A stretch of 64,000 bases of DNA from Blastopirellula retiformator (GTDB lineage Bacteria; Planctomycetota; Planctomycetia; Pirellulales; Pirellulaceae): contig NZ_SJPF01000003.1 in NCBI RefSeq assembly GCF_007859755.1, forward strand, positions 744,001-808,000, in the 5' to 3' direction. Shown here piece by piece: positions 1 to 10,440 of the stretch. The translations under genes were made by a program, and so were the position numbers. Every line of letters starts with the position of its first letter. The first letter of the stretch is position 1. The notes beneath the pieces are model-generated. The model saw nothing but the letters and a program-made list of their open reading frames with translations. It was not told the origin of the DNA and did no database searches.

Positions 1-1701
<1,701 letters not shown>

Positions 1702-1731
1702 GCGATTCGCTTGCCTGAGATAAACCAATAG

Positions 1732-1764
1732 CCGGCCGTGGGGAAACCTGCGGCCGGTTTTTTT
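1732..1764 (+). terminator. Rho-independent terminator of glnN
   Basis: A 7-bp GC-only stem (CCGGCCG at 1732-1738 pairing with 1751-1757), a 12-nt loop and seven T follow the glnN stop by 30 bases. It also separates glnN from the convergent gene ending at 1784. Confidence 0.85.
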
Positions 1765-1783
1765 GTTGTGCCCAGCGAATCGT

Positions 1784-2896
1784 TTATAGCTGCGACTGTC
1801 GCGCCCATTCGACTACCTGTCGCCAGTCTTCCTCATTCTGAAAGAATCGCCGAGCAAGGCAGTGGGCGTGTCGATGCTGAATGAAGGTCAAACGCGTTTC
1901 CGATTCCGTTAGCTTGGTGATGTCATTCCACGGAATGCGTGACCGCTCAATCGGCGTCGATTCATTGAGCGATTCGCCGGTGATTTTCCAGCGTCGCATT
2001 ACCCCGGCGACGTGTGCGTTGTAGTAGCGGTGGATCGCATGCAGATAGAGCGCCGCCAAGACGCCCAACATTCCCGTGACCAGGAGCAGCAATCCCGCGA
2101 TGGGAATGTACGGTTGCGGGTTGACCAAGAACAACAACAGCACGCTGAGCAGGAGACCAGCCGTAGCATGGGCCGTGAAGATCGCGATGAAGAGGGCGAT
2201 TGGCAGCCAGAGGAGATGCCAATAGCAGAGGAGAAGCTCGCCCCAGGTGTTTTCTCCGGAAGCGATGATGATCTCCGGATTGCTCGAGTCTTGGGATGGC
2301 GTCGTCTCGGGCAGTGATTCTGGCGATGGCGCCGAAGCGGCGAATTGGACGCCTCGTTGAATTCGGCTCTTGGCTTCGCGATAGGCGGCTTCGCTCTCAA
2401 AGAAGTGGGCCGGAACGATGAGCAGTTGGGCGGTTGTCGTCGGAATCAGCAGGACCTTGCGATTGCTGCGCCACCTTGAGATTTGCGACCAGGGATATTG
2501 GATTGCCGAATTCTCCGATTCGCAGAGGATCCCAGTCTCACCGATCGTCAACCGTTGGTAAGAGGAGGTTTCTCGAAGTTGCCTACGAACCAGGCGCCAG
2601 TGGGGCGAAACGAAGTAGTACAGGATGGCCAGGACGACGCCACAAATTCCGATTTCGGCGTTGGCGATCAGCGCCCGCAACGCTTCGTTGAGATTCCAGC
2701 CGTGCATCAACAGGGGCGTTCCCATCGCCAAGACGATTAAGATCGCGGCGAGGTTTTTTCCGTTGAGCATGAAGAGAAGATACGCTGCGAATGCGTCACG
2801 AGAGGTAATCGTTCCATCGACGACCAGGGGAGCATCGGCAGGTATCGCTTCGCCCGATTCGCATGGCGATTGGAAAGGATTTGGGTGCGTCGTCAT
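1784..2896 (-). CDS. Membrane protein with two YcxB-like units (paralogue 2)
   Basis: A 370-residue integral membrane protein of unknown function. It has an internal duplication: each half has a short lead-in, two hydrophobic segments and a soluble domain with a W-x-x-I (PWSQIS, then PWNDIT) strand followed by a conserved segment ending VPAHFFES or [19 protein letters not shown], as in YcxB-like domains. The start is set at the ATG at 2896 ([11 protein letters not shown]) because it matches the N-terminus of the upstream paralogue (GENPFASP); the frame stays open to 2971, but that would overlap the upstream gene by 26 bases. It lies 49 bases after that paralogue on the same strand, so the two are probably cotranscribed. 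No function can be stated; a role in stress-linked or membrane signalling is only a guess. Confidence 0.75.
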   Translation of the reverse strand: MTTHPNPFQSPCESGEAIPADAPLVVDGTITSRDAFAAYLLFMLNGKNLAAILIVLAMGTPLLMHGWNLNEALRALIANAEIGICGVVLAILYYFVSPHWRLVRRQLRETSSYQRLTIGETGILCESENSAIQYPWSQISRWRSNRKVLLIPTTTAQLLIVPAHFFESEAAYREAKSRIQRGVQFAASAPSPESLPETTPSQDSSNPEIIIASGENTWGELLLCYWHLLWLPIALFIAIFTAHATAGLLLSVLLLFLVNPQPYIPIAGLLLLVTGMLGVLAALYLHAIHRYYNAHVAGVMRRWKITGESLNESTPIERSRIPWNDITKLTESETRLTFIQHRHAHCLARRFFQNEEDWRQVVEWARQSQL

Positions 2897-2945
2897 AGCG
2901 TCGGTTGATCCTATTGGCAAGAGAGCGATGCCGTCTCCCGCTCGG

Positions 2946-4064
2946 TTAGTGCAACTTTCGCGCCCACTCAACTACCTGCCGCCAGTCTTCCTCATTCTGG
3001 AAGAACCGCCGCGGCAAGGTAAAGCCTTGCGTCTTCTGGTAGACCAGCAGCAGCATGTCGTCGCGGAAGACGACGCGGTTGATTTCGTCCCAGGCAATGT
3101 TCAGGGTGAAGGTTTCGGAGACGGCCGACAGCTTTTCGTCGGTGATCGTCCACCGCGTGCGGATGCGGCTGGTGATGTCGCGATAGGTTCGCCGGATGCC
3201 GAGATAGTAGCGGATCCAGCGGATCGATGAGAGGGCCGCCCCGATCAACAGCATCACCGAGATATACAGGTTTTGCGGCCGATTGGCGGCCAGTTCGACC
3301 ACGGCGACGTAGAGCGAAAACCCGAACACTCCGCCGATCACCACGAAGTTAATCAGAAGCGCGCGGCGGACCATCAACCAGCACGTGGCGTAGAACTCGC
3401 GCTGCGTCAGGGTTCCGGCGCAGGAGATGGCGCCGGGGATTTCGGCGTCAACATATTGCTCGTCCGAAGTGATCTCTGGCGGCGGCGCCGTTCTGGCGAG
3501 CGCCAACTGCTCGATGATCAGCCGCTTTGCGGCGCGAAACGCATCGCGGCTTTCAAAGTAGTGAGCCGGCAGCGAGATGAAGCCAAACGGCCGGGCCACG
3601 ATCACCAATATCCGCGACCGCGCTTGCAGCCGAGAAAACCGCGTCCAGGGGAGGAGCGACTTCATGCGAGACGATTGAAAGTGAATCCCTTGCTCGTCCA
3701 GCACGATCCGCTGCGGCTCCGGCTCTTTCGCCAGTTCCGCATTCTGCGTTCGCCAGTACGTTTTGACGTAGAACAAAACCTCGAGCACGACCGCCAACGG
3801 CAGCAAGCAGAAGAGCGGATAGACCACCGTCCCCACGGCCCAGTATCTACCCGACAACGGATTTAACAGCCCGGCGAAAACGACGAGCGAGACGGTCGCA
3901 AGAATGGCGGTGATTCGCCAGTTGTAGACGAGCGCACGATAAGTCGCCTTCAAATCGCGCTGCGTAAAGGTTCCTTCGGCCAGGATCGCGTCGCCGGTCG
4001 GTGCGACGCCATCATGCTCGACTGTTGGCGACGCGAACGGGTTCTCCCCTGCTCCACTACTCAT
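2946..4064 (-). CDS. Membrane protein with two YcxB-like units (paralogue 1)
   Basis: A 372-residue membrane protein, paralogous to its downstream neighbour (identical end [16 protein letters not shown]). Each half begins with G-T-x-TQR (GTFTQRDLKATY, then GTLTQREFYATC), has two membrane segments and then a YcxB-like soluble domain (LPWTRFSR, then IAWDEINR; LPAHYFES, then LPRRFFQN). This shows a tandem duplication within the gene. A GTG at 4067 also fits, but the ATG at 4064 gives MSSGAGENPFASP, a common planctomycete N-terminal style. Its ATG shares one base with the TGA of the preceding flavodoxin gene (TGATG), a layout that usually means coupled translation. Function unknown; the link to a flavoprotein is the only hint. 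Confidence 0.78.
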   Translation of the reverse strand: MSSGAGENPFASPTVEHDGVAPTGDAILAEGTFTQRDLKATYRALVYNWRITAILATVSLVVFAGLLNPLSGRYWAVGTVVYPLFCLLPLAVVLEVLFYVKTYWRTQNAELAKEPEPQRIVLDEQGIHFQSSRMKSLLPWTRFSRLQARSRILVIVARPFGFISLPAHYFESRDAFRAAKRLIIEQLALARTAPPPEITSDEQYVDAEIPGAISCAGTLTQREFYATCWLMVRRALLINFVVIGGVFGFSLYVAVVELAANRPQNLYISVMLLIGAALSSIRWIRYYLGIRRTYRDITSRIRTRWTITDEKLSAVSETFTLNIAWDEINRVVFRDDMLLLVYQKTQGFTLPRRFFQNEEDWRQVVEWARKLH

Positions 4065-4636
4065 CACGCGTCGCCTGATTTCAAATGGCCAAACCGATCA
4101 TATCCTTGCTCCAGCGGATGCAGGTCATGTCGCCCGTGGAAAAAGACGGCGACCCATTCGGCCAGGCGGCGGCCTAAACGGCGGCAGCCGGCGATCTCTT
4201 TGTCTTGGCGGGGTTCGCCGGCTTGGATGGCGCCGTAGTGGAGCGTATGTTGCGGGCCGGTCAGGTCGGTTACGCCGAAGACGAGATAGCCGTAGTTGAT
4301 CAGAATCGTGTTTAGCGTCATGCAAGTCAGCTCTTGTCCGCCGCCCCACGACGCGGCCGAGCTGAACGCGCAGCCGATTCGTCCGTCGCGCTTTCCCCAG
4401 TTTTCGATCGGCTGCTCATCCCACCACTTTTTCATCTGCCAACTGACGGTGCCGTAGTTGGTCGGGCTGCCCAGCGCGATCCCTTCGCACCAGTCGAGAT
4501 CGCCGCTAGTCGCCTCTTCGATCGGCAGTAAGCGGACCGCGGCGCCGGTCACTTCCTTGGCGCCGCTGGCGACCTCGTGCGCCATCTTGGCGGTGTTGCC
4601 GCTGTTGCTGTGGTAGAGGACGAGAATCTTGCACAT
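4064..4636 (-). CDS. Flavodoxin-fold NAD(P)H:quinone oxidoreductase, WrbA-like
   Basis: A 190-residue FMN-binding flavodoxin-fold protein, probably a two-electron quinone reductase acting in the cytoplasm. The N-terminus KILVLYHSNSGNTAKMAHEV is the phosphate-binding loop after strand 1; GSPTNYGTVSWQMKKWWDEQ and the ASWGGGQE stretch are the FMN-ring loops of the WrbA group. The frame could start at 4702, but the ATG at 4636 puts the first strand directly at the N-terminus, as the family needs. It is the first gene of a three-gene set with the two duplicated membrane proteins downstream, coupled by a TGATG overlap. WrbA proper is a likely but not certain name; a general flavodoxin/FMN reductase is the alternative. 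Confidence 0.85.
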   Translation of the reverse strand: MCKILVLYHSNSGNTAKMAHEVASGAKEVTGAAVRLLPIEEATSGDLDWCEGIALGSPTNYGTVSWQMKKWWDEQPIENWGKRDGRIGCAFSSAASWGGGQELTCMTLNTILINYGYLVFGVTDLTGPQHTLHYGAIQAGEPRQDKEIAGCRRLGRRLAEWVAVFFHGRHDLHPLEQGYDRFGHLKSGDA

Positions 4637-4850
4637 ACGCCGGGTCTCCAGAATCGCGAACAAAGTCATGGCTATCTTCGAGCAGCCGACAGCCCTAGTC
4701 AACCAATCTGCCTGCGGGTCTGCAGTGTGCGCAGACCGGGGAATCGTCGTTGGGCTGTGCCAGGAGACCGAGCAGTGGCTTGGTCCGCAAAGCGGAACCT
4801 GCGCCGAATTCGTTGCCGGGAAAGAGAGCGGTGCGTACGCAAGTGCGCAT

Positions 4851-4888
4851 GCAAAACGCCAAAGTCGATTTTGACTTTGGCGTTTTGC
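4851..4888. terminator. Long perfect hairpin after rplU, probable terminator
   Basis: A 16-bp perfect stem (4851-4866 with 4873-4888) around a 6-base loop lies 48 bases beyond the rplU stop and ahead of the flavodoxin gene. The stem carries AAAA/TTTT near its outer end, so either strand would read hairpin plus short T run. It most likely ends the hpf-to-rplU transcript. Confidence 0.7.
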
Positions 4889-4935
4889 GAATGTCTGTTT
4901 GTCGGTCGCTTGGCGGAAGCGAGCCGTCGACCGGC

Positions 4936-5250
4936 TTAGACCGAGATCTTGCCGATTTTGACTTTGGTGTAGAGCTGGCGATGACCCGTCTTGCGACGCG
5001 AGTTCTTGCGGCGACGGAACTTCTGGATGACCAGCTTCGGGCCTTGGACGACGCCGACGACTTCGGCCGTGACCGAGGCGCCGTCGAGGACCGGCTTGCC
5101 GAGCTTCACGCCGTCATCGCCCGAGACGCACAGAACCGACCCAAAGGTCAATTCGTCGCCGGCGGTGACGTCAGCACGGTAGTCCAGACGGAGTTCCTGG
5201 CCTTCTTCAACTTTGATCTGCTTGCCGTCTTCTTTGATAATCGCGTACAT
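4936..5250 (-). CDS. rplU: 50S ribosomal protein L21
   Basis: L21 binds 23S rRNA in the large ribosomal subunit. The protein is 104 residues, the normal length, starting MYAIIKEDGKQIKVEEG and ending with the basic RRKNSRRKTGHRQLYTKVKI segment. The frame opens eight codons earlier (MASSQVPA), but L21 proteins begin at M-Y-A-I, so 5250 is used. In most bacteria rpmA (L27) follows directly; here a terminator follows and then unrelated genes, so L27 must be encoded elsewhere. rplU sits downstream of rne on the same strand, separated by a 206-base stretch holding two hairpins. Confidence 0.95.
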   Translation of the reverse strand: MYAIIKEDGKQIKVEEGQELRLDYRADVTAGDELTFGSVLCVSGDDGVKLGKPVLDGASVTAEVVGVVQGPKLVIQKFRRRKNSRRKTGHRQLYTKVKIGKISV

Positions 5251-5363
5251 GGCCGGAACCTGAGAACTTGCCAAATCAGTGATTTGTATGGTGATGACGA
5301 ATTTGGACGACTACCTAGGACGGCCAAACTCGTTTAGGGAAACCTTCAAAGATATGAAAATCG

Positions 5364-5419
5364 GGGCCGCTTGTCGAGGCCCTCAGTCGCCCACCGCGGC
5401 AAATTCTGCACGCGGCGGG
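5364..5419 (-). promoter_or_regulatory. Two hairpins between rne and rplU
   Basis: Read on the reverse strand, a 9-bp GC-rich stem with one G-U pair (5411-5419 with 5390-5398) is followed by a 5-bp GGGCC/GGCCC stem (5378-5382 with 5364-5368). They could be a weak terminator of rne or part of an rplU leader, a place where ribosomal-protein autoregulation is common. No clear T run follows, so the role is open. Confidence 0.4.
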
Positions 5420-5456
5420 GTAAATCGTTATGCCCCCAGGATTTAGGGGGTTCCGC

Positions 5457-7208
5457 CTAGTGGCGCGATCCGTTGCCGCTGGGGCGGTCGTCAAAGTGGA
5501 GACGGCGGCCGTCGGCGTCGACGCATTCGACCTCCAGGTGCTCTGGATAGAACGACTCGCTGCCGTAGATCTGAACCACGATGTTGGTATCTTCCTCGAT
5601 CCGGGCCAGTTCGCGGCGTTTCTTGTTGTTCAGGTAGGTCGCGACTTCGTCATTGACCCGAATCGTGACGTGCGACGCCCCATCGTGGTGGGCGGCGGCC
5701 AGCAACATGCGGACCACTTCGATCGCCATGCTCTCGGCCGATTTGACCACGCCGCGGCCTTTGCAGCAGGGGCAATCCTTGAAGACGCTCCGCTTCAGGC
5801 TGGGACGAATCCGCTGGCGGGTCATCTCGATCAGACCAAACGGGCTGGTCTTCAGGATCTTGGTCCGGGCCCGGTCGCGTTTGACCGAGTCGCGCAGAGC
5901 CCGCTCGACGTTGCGGCGGTGCTTTTCGCGGCGCATGTCGATGAAGTCGTTGACCACCACGCCGCCCAGGTCTCGCAGTCGCAGTTGGCGGGCGATTTCT
6001 TTGGCGGCCATCATGTTCAGTTGGTAGGCGGCTTCTTCGGCGGTGCCGTCATAGCGGAAGTTGCCGCTGTTGACGTCGATCGCCACCAAGGCCTCGCTCT
6101 GATCGATCACGATCGAACCGCCGCGGCGGAGCGGAACTTCGCGCTGATTGATCCGGGCGATTTCCTCGTCCAGGCGATACTTGTGGAAGAGCGGGTCTTT
6201 GCTCTCGTATTTTTTCAGGCGATTGACGTGCCGCGGCATCACCAACTGCAGGAACTCTTTGGCCCGCTCATAGGCCGATTCGCTGTCGACGTAGATCGAA
6301 TCGACGTCGGACGAGAAGATGTCGCGAATCGTCCGGATGATCATGTCGCTTTCTTCGTAGATGTCGCACGGCCCGACCGAGTTCTTCAGTCGGCGGACGA
6401 TCACCTTCCAGAGCCGCAACAGGTAAGCCATGTCGCGCGACAGCTCTTTCTTGTTTCGCTCTTGCCCAGCGGTGCGGACGATAAAGCCGAGCCCCTTGGG
6501 CGGGTTCAGCTCGAGCAGGGTCGAACGCAAGCGGCGGCGAACCTGATCGTCTTCGATCTTGCGGGAAACGCCGACGCGGCCCAAAGCGGGCATCAATACC
6601 AGGTAGCGGCCCGGGATGCTGATGTAGGTCGACAGGGTCGGGCCTTTGCTGCCGATCCCTTCTTTGATGACTTGGACGAGGACTTCGTCGCCGCGCTTGA
6701 AGATTTCTTGGATCGGCGGTTTGACGCGCGGACGCATGCCGGGGCGTTGGCGACGCTGCGGGCGACGTTGGCCGCGACCTCGCGGTTGCGGAGCTTTCGG
6801 CGGGGCGTCCCCTTCTTCTCCTTCGGCCTGAGCCTCGTCGTCGGACGAATCATCGCCGTCGTCGCCGCTCTCTTTTTCATCGTCGTCGCTGAAGTCGGCC
6901 GCCGAGGCGCCGCCGTAGCTGCCGCCGAAGTCGTCGTCGAGCTGTTCGGCCGGATCGTAGCCGCCCTGGCGGAAGTATTGCGGTTCGACGTCGCTGATGT
7001 GAAGGAAGCCGTTCTTGCCGACGCCGAAGTCGACGAAGGCGGCCTGAATGCTCGGTTCGAGGTTGACCACGACTCCTTTGTAGATGTTGCCGACGTAGTT
7101 GTCTTGGCTGGTCCGCTCGAGATAGAACTCTTCGAGGATTCCGTCCTCGACGATCGCAATCCGGCATTCTTCCGGTTGCGATACGTTGATCAGCATTTCC
7201 TTCTTCAT
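5457..7208 (-). CDS. rne: Ribonuclease E/G (Rne/Rng family)
   Basis: Endoribonuclease of mRNA turnover and rRNA processing. The protein is 583 residues from MKKEMLINVSQPEECRIAI. It has an S1 domain at the N-terminus (YVGNIYKGVVVNLEPSIQAA, FLHISDVEPQYF) interrupted by a long acidic and then basic insert (about residues 85-160, rich in DDDEKESGDD then RGRGQRRPQRRQR). The catalytic core follows, with VDSIYVDSESAYERAKEF, VAIDVNSGNFRY and DLGGVVVNDFIDM, which holds metal-binding aspartates, and the zinc-link CPCCKGRG. The C-terminal scaffold of E. coli RNase E is absent, so it is closer to RNase G plus an insert. The frame extends upstream, but only the ATG at 7208 gives the family start. A 490-base untranslated stretch lies upstream. 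Confidence 0.93.
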   Translation of the reverse strand: MKKEMLINVSQPEECRIAIVEDGILEEFYLERTSQDNYVGNIYKGVVVNLEPSIQAAFVDFGVGKNGFLHISDVEPQYFRQGGYDPAEQLDDDFGGSYGGASAADFSDDDEKESGDDGDDSSDDEAQAEGEEGDAPPKAPQPRGRGQRRPQRRQRPGMRPRVKPPIQEIFKRGDEVLVQVIKEGIGSKGPTLSTYISIPGRYLVLMPALGRVGVSRKIEDDQVRRRLRSTLLELNPPKGLGFIVRTAGQERNKKELSRDMAYLLRLWKVIVRRLKNSVGPCDIYEESDMIIRTIRDIFSSDVDSIYVDSESAYERAKEFLQLVMPRHVNRLKKYESKDPLFHKYRLDEEIARINQREVPLRRGGSIVIDQSEALVAIDVNSGNFRYDGTAEEAAYQLNMMAAKEIARQLRLRDLGGVVVNDFIDMRREKHRRNVERALRDSVKRDRARTKILKTSPFGLIEMTRQRIRPSLKRSVFKDCPCCKGRGVVKSAESMAIEVVRMLLAAAHHDGASHVTIRVNDEVATYLNNKKRRELARIEEDTNIVVQIYGSESFYPEHLEVECVDADGRRLHFDDRPSGNGSRH

Positions 7209-7700
7209 TCTGGTCTTTCGTGTGTTGCGTTTCACGACCGACCTTCTGCGCAGAAAAAGAGAGCCGATTAGAATCGGCCTGCAGCCGCTGTAGGGAGCGG
7301 CGCGGTTGGAGTAGCGACGGAAGCGGCAGCAAAACGTCGCGCGGCAGTCGGCAGCCAGCATGAAGGGGCGGCTGCGACGGTCGCACTGCGACGTCGATTC
7401 AGCGGGGTTGTCTGTCGTTCGGCTACTGCAAAGCGGCGTCAAAAGGCCTCTTGGGGCGCGACGACGGCGGCGTTTCATCTACAGAAATCGCCCGATCGGG
7501 TCGCGAGGATCTCAGAGTCGGCTGTTTGGCGTCATGATCGATGGGCGTCGTTTTCAGGGACTGGCCCAGATTCGCGAAAAAGGTCGCGTCGGTCTGCCTG
7601 GCGGTGCATTGTCTCCCGCTACGTCGTTACTCTCTATCTGCGTCCAGTGGTCGTGAAACTAAGTGTTATGTGTTCGGTTATCGCGGAATAAGGGTCCGCA
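7209..7700 (-). promoter_or_regulatory. Long untranslated leader region of rne
   Basis: No gene is supported in these 492 bases. Close to the rne start are two short hairpins: GCCGATT/AATCGGC (7263-7278) and GCCGCT/AGCGGC (7284-7301). In E. coli the rne 5' UTR folds into hairpins through which RNase E limits its own mRNA; a similar role here is inference. The region also separates rne from ptsI, so a promoter of its own is likely, but no clear -35/-10 pair stands out. Confidence 0.4.
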
Positions 7701-9449
7701 TTACATCAATAATTCGGGTACGGCCCTGCGGACTTCCTCACGCAGGTAGCGTTTGATTTCTCGGGCGTTTTCCATTTCCCGGACGCGGCGGGCGACTTCC
7801 TCGCATTGGGCGAGAGAAACGCTTCGGCACACCTTCTTGATCTCGGGAATGGCGCTCGGCGTGATACTTAAACTACGCAAACCGAGCCCAATCAGCAACA
7901 TGGCATAGATTGGATTTCCCCCCATTTGGCCGCAAAGGGTCGTCTTGATGTCGGCTTCTTTCGCCAGACGGACCGTCATTTCGATCAAACGGAGGACTGC
8001 TGGGTCGCAGTTGTTGTATAACGCCGCTACTTCTTTGTTGCTACGATCGACCGCCAGGGTGTACTGGACCAGGTCGTTCGTGCCAATGCTGATAAAATCG
8101 ACCTCCTTGGCGAAATGATCGAGCATGATCACCGAAGATGGGACTTCGACCATCATGCCGATTTTCAGGTTTCGGTCGTACGGAATCCCCTCTTCGTCCA
8201 GGTCTTCCATAATATCGGTCAGCAGCATTTTCGCCTGCCGCAATTCGTGCAGGGTGCTGACCAGGGGGAACATCACATGGATTTCCCCTAGCATGCTCGC
8301 TCGCAAGATCGCTCGTAACTGCGTACGGAATAACGAGATATTGCGAAGCGACAGCCGGATGCTGCGAAGTCCCAGGAAGGGGTTCGACTCGGCGACGCGG
8401 CTCTCGCCGACGCCGCGGGCAATCTTGTCGGCGCCCAAGTCGAGCGTGCGGATCACGATCGGGGAGCCCCCCATGTCTTGAACTACCTTGGCGTAAACCT
8501 GGTAGTGATCCTCCTCGGTTGGCTCCTGGTCTTGCCCCAGGTAGAGGAATTCGGTCCGGTAGAGCCCGATCCCTTCGGCGCCGCGTTGCTGGCAGGCGTC
8601 GACCTCGTGAGGGAATTCAATGTTGGCGTAGAGGTTGATGTGCTCGCCGCTGAGCAGTTCGGCCGGCAAATCGCGGAGCAAATCGAGCCGGGCCGCCAGC
8701 GAGCGGTGTTCTTCGACCTCTTGCTCGTAACGCGCGATCGTCTCGTCGTCGGGGTTGAAGATCACCCGGCCTTGGTCGCCGTCGATGATCACCAGGTCGC
8801 CCCCGGAGATGTCGTTCAAAAAGTCGCCAACTCCGACCACGGCCGGAATTTCGAGCGCTTCGGCCACGATCGCCGTATGTCCACCGGGGCCGCCGACTTC
8901 GGTCACAAAACCGAGCACCATCTCACGGTTGAGATTGGCGGTTTCGCTGGGGGTCAGGTTGTTGGCCAGCACGACGGCCGGCGATTTGATCTCTTCGAGC
9001 GCTTCGCGGCGATTGCCAATTAGCTGGGTCATCAGGCGGCGTTCGATGTCATGAACGTCGTTGGCCCGTTCGCGAAGGTAAGCGTTGGGGAGCTGTTCGA
9101 AGAACTTGCTGTACTTGCCCAGCGCCCGTGTGACCGCGTATTCGGCCGAGTAATGCCGCTGTTTGACCAGATGGTCGATCTCAGTGCGGAGCTTGGCGTC
9201 CTGCAACATCTGCAGGTGGGCCGAGAAAATGGCGCCATATTGCTGGCCGATCTCGCCGGCGATCTCGACGCGGCTTTGCTCAATCTGAGCGCCGACGGCG
9301 GCAAAGGCGGCTTCCAGGCGGCTCATCTCGGCGTCGACGGCGCCGCGAGCGATGAATCGGCGAGGAATGCGATACCCTTTGTCGTCAATGACGACGGCCT
9401 CGCCGATGGCGACTCCTTGCGAAACGGCGATACCTTGAAGGATACGCAT
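7701..9449 (-). CDS. ptsI: PTS enzyme I (phosphoenolpyruvate-protein phosphotransferase)
   Basis: Takes phosphate from PEP onto its own histidine and passes it to HPr. It has 582 residues, the usual length. The N-terminal domain includes the phosphorylated histidine H191 in GGPGGHTAIVA; the PEP-binding barrel has GIGLYRTEFLYL, NPFLGLRSIRL and FISIGTNDLVQY, and a conserved cysteine in TTLCGQMGGNP near the C-terminus. It follows ptsH by 14 bases, so the two are cotranscribed. No sugar permease (EIIB/EIIC) is present in the window, which points to a regulatory PTS rather than sugar uptake, with EIIA (ptsN) upstream as the phosphate acceptor. Confidence 0.96.
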   Translation of the reverse strand: MRILQGIAVSQGVAIGEAVVIDDKGYRIPRRFIARGAVDAEMSRLEAAFAAVGAQIEQSRVEIAGEIGQQYGAIFSAHLQMLQDAKLRTEIDHLVKQRHYSAEYAVTRALGKYSKFFEQLPNAYLRERANDVHDIERRLMTQLIGNRREALEEIKSPAVVLANNLTPSETANLNREMVLGFVTEVGGPGGHTAIVAEALEIPAVVGVGDFLNDISGGDLVIIDGDQGRVIFNPDDETIARYEQEVEEHRSLAARLDLLRDLPAELLSGEHINLYANIEFPHEVDACQQRGAEGIGLYRTEFLYLGQDQEPTEEDHYQVYAKVVQDMGGSPIVIRTLDLGADKIARGVGESRVAESNPFLGLRSIRLSLRNISLFRTQLRAILRASMLGEIHVMFPLVSTLHELRQAKMLLTDIMEDLDEEGIPYDRNLKIGMMVEVPSSVIMLDHFAKEVDFISIGTNDLVQYTLAVDRSNKEVAALYNNCDPAVLRLIEMTVRLAKEADIKTTLCGQMGGNPIYAMLLIGLGLRSLSITPSAIPEIKKVCRSVSLAQCEEVARRVREMENAREIKRYLREEVRRAVPELLM

Positions 9450-9463
9450 GGGACCGAGCGGGT

Positions 9464-9766
9464 TCAGTCAGGTTGAGTGTCAGGCTGTTCGTCCTCTTCG
9501 ACGAACGAATCGACCAGCGCTGCCAAGGCGTCGACCGCAGCCTCTGCGTCGGGGCCGCTTGCGATAATGGTCAGTTGCACCCCTTGTTCGGCGACCAGAG
9601 TCAGCAGGTCAAGGATGCTTTTCCCGCTAACACGCAGCGTGTCGCGTTCAATTTCAATCTCCGATTGAAACTGATTCGCTAATTTGACGAATGCATCCGC
9701 GGGACGCGCATGGAGTCCCTGCCGATTCTTGATTTCAACTCGTCGAGTCGCTTGCTGGTGGGTCAT
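9464..9766 (-). CDS. ptsH: PTS phosphocarrier protein HPr/NPr
   Basis: Carries phosphate from enzyme I to EIIA. The 100-residue protein has the active histidine H19 in QGLHARPADAFVKLA and the second conserved site S50 in SGKSILDLLTL, the position that HPr kinase modifies in other bacteria. It has an acidic tail (VEEDEQPDTQPD) beyond the usual 85-90 residues. It lies between ptsN and ptsI on the same strand. Whether an HPr kinase exists in this genome cannot be seen from the window. Confidence 0.95.
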   Translation of the reverse strand: MTHQQATRRVEIKNRQGLHARPADAFVKLANQFQSEIEIERDTLRVSGKSILDLLTLVAEQGVQLTIIASGPDAEAAVDALAALVDSFVEEDEQPDTQPD

Positions 9767-9890
9767 TTCGCCAACAGAAAATTATAGCGGGAACCGGCGG
9801 CGGCCCAGTCGATCATCATCGCTTGCATACCGCTGGCAAGGGCTTTCGCTTGCCGCGGCGTCTTCGCTGAGAAGACGCCCGGCGTCGAGC

Positions 9891-10367
9891 TTACGAGCCG
9901 AATTGGTTGTTATCCGCTTCTTCCAGCAGTTGTTGGATGTCCGGGATCGTCTTCGACTGCTTCAGGAATTTGCAGAACATGTCGTCCCGCAGCTGGCGCG
10001 AGATGTTTTCGAGCGCCCGCAGGTGATCGCCAGGGCGATCCGGCGGCGATACCAGCAGGAAGAAGAGATGAACTTTCTCTCCGTCCAGGCTGCTGAACTC
10101 GACCCCTTCGGAGCTTACGCCGACGGTGCCGACCAGCGTTTCGACGCTCGGGTGCTTGGTATGCGGAACGGCGATGCCGCGGCCGATGCCCGTGCTGCCC
10201 AGCTCTTCCCGCTTCATGATCGCTTTAATGATGCCGTCGACGTTCTCGGCTTGGATGGCGCCAGCGGCGACCAGGCTCTCCGCGAGTTCGCGGATGACCC
10301 CTTCTTTGTCTTGGGCGGCGATCTCGGGTTTGATCCCATTTACGCAAATGAAGTCAGCAAACTTCAC
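9891..10367 (-). CDS. ptsN: PTS EIIA protein, nitrogen-regulatory/fructose type
   Basis: Phosphate-accepting EIIA protein of 158 residues. The active histidine is H69 in STGIGRGIAVPHTKHPSV, the pattern of EIIA-Ntr/fructose-type proteins; HLFFLLVSPPDRPGDHLRAL is the second family block. As in the E. coli rpoN region, the gene stands next to hpf, which argues for a regulatory (PTS-Ntr) rather than transport role. It lies 73 bases after hpf and 124 bases before ptsH on the same strand. What it controls here cannot be told; in proteobacteria it acts on potassium transport and other targets. Confidence 0.92.
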   Translation of the reverse strand: MKFADFICVNGIKPEIAAQDKEGVIRELAESLVAAGAIQAENVDGIIKAIMKREELGSTGIGRGIAVPHTKHPSVETLVGTVGVSSEGVEFSSLDGEKVHLFFLLVSPPDRPGDHLRALENISRQLRDDMFCKFLKQSKTIPDIQQLLEEADNNQFGS

Positions 10368-10440
10368 GTTTCGTTCCTTTCCTCGGATCGGCTTGGCGAC
10401 TGCAATTCGAGCGGCAGTCGGGCTCCGACGGTGCGTGTAT

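Noticed and set aside
5430-7271. Long + strand open frame (613 codons) antisense to rne
   Set aside because: It lies exactly opposite rne, has no family motifs and a composition rich in D, A, V and F as expected from the reverse of GC-rich codons.
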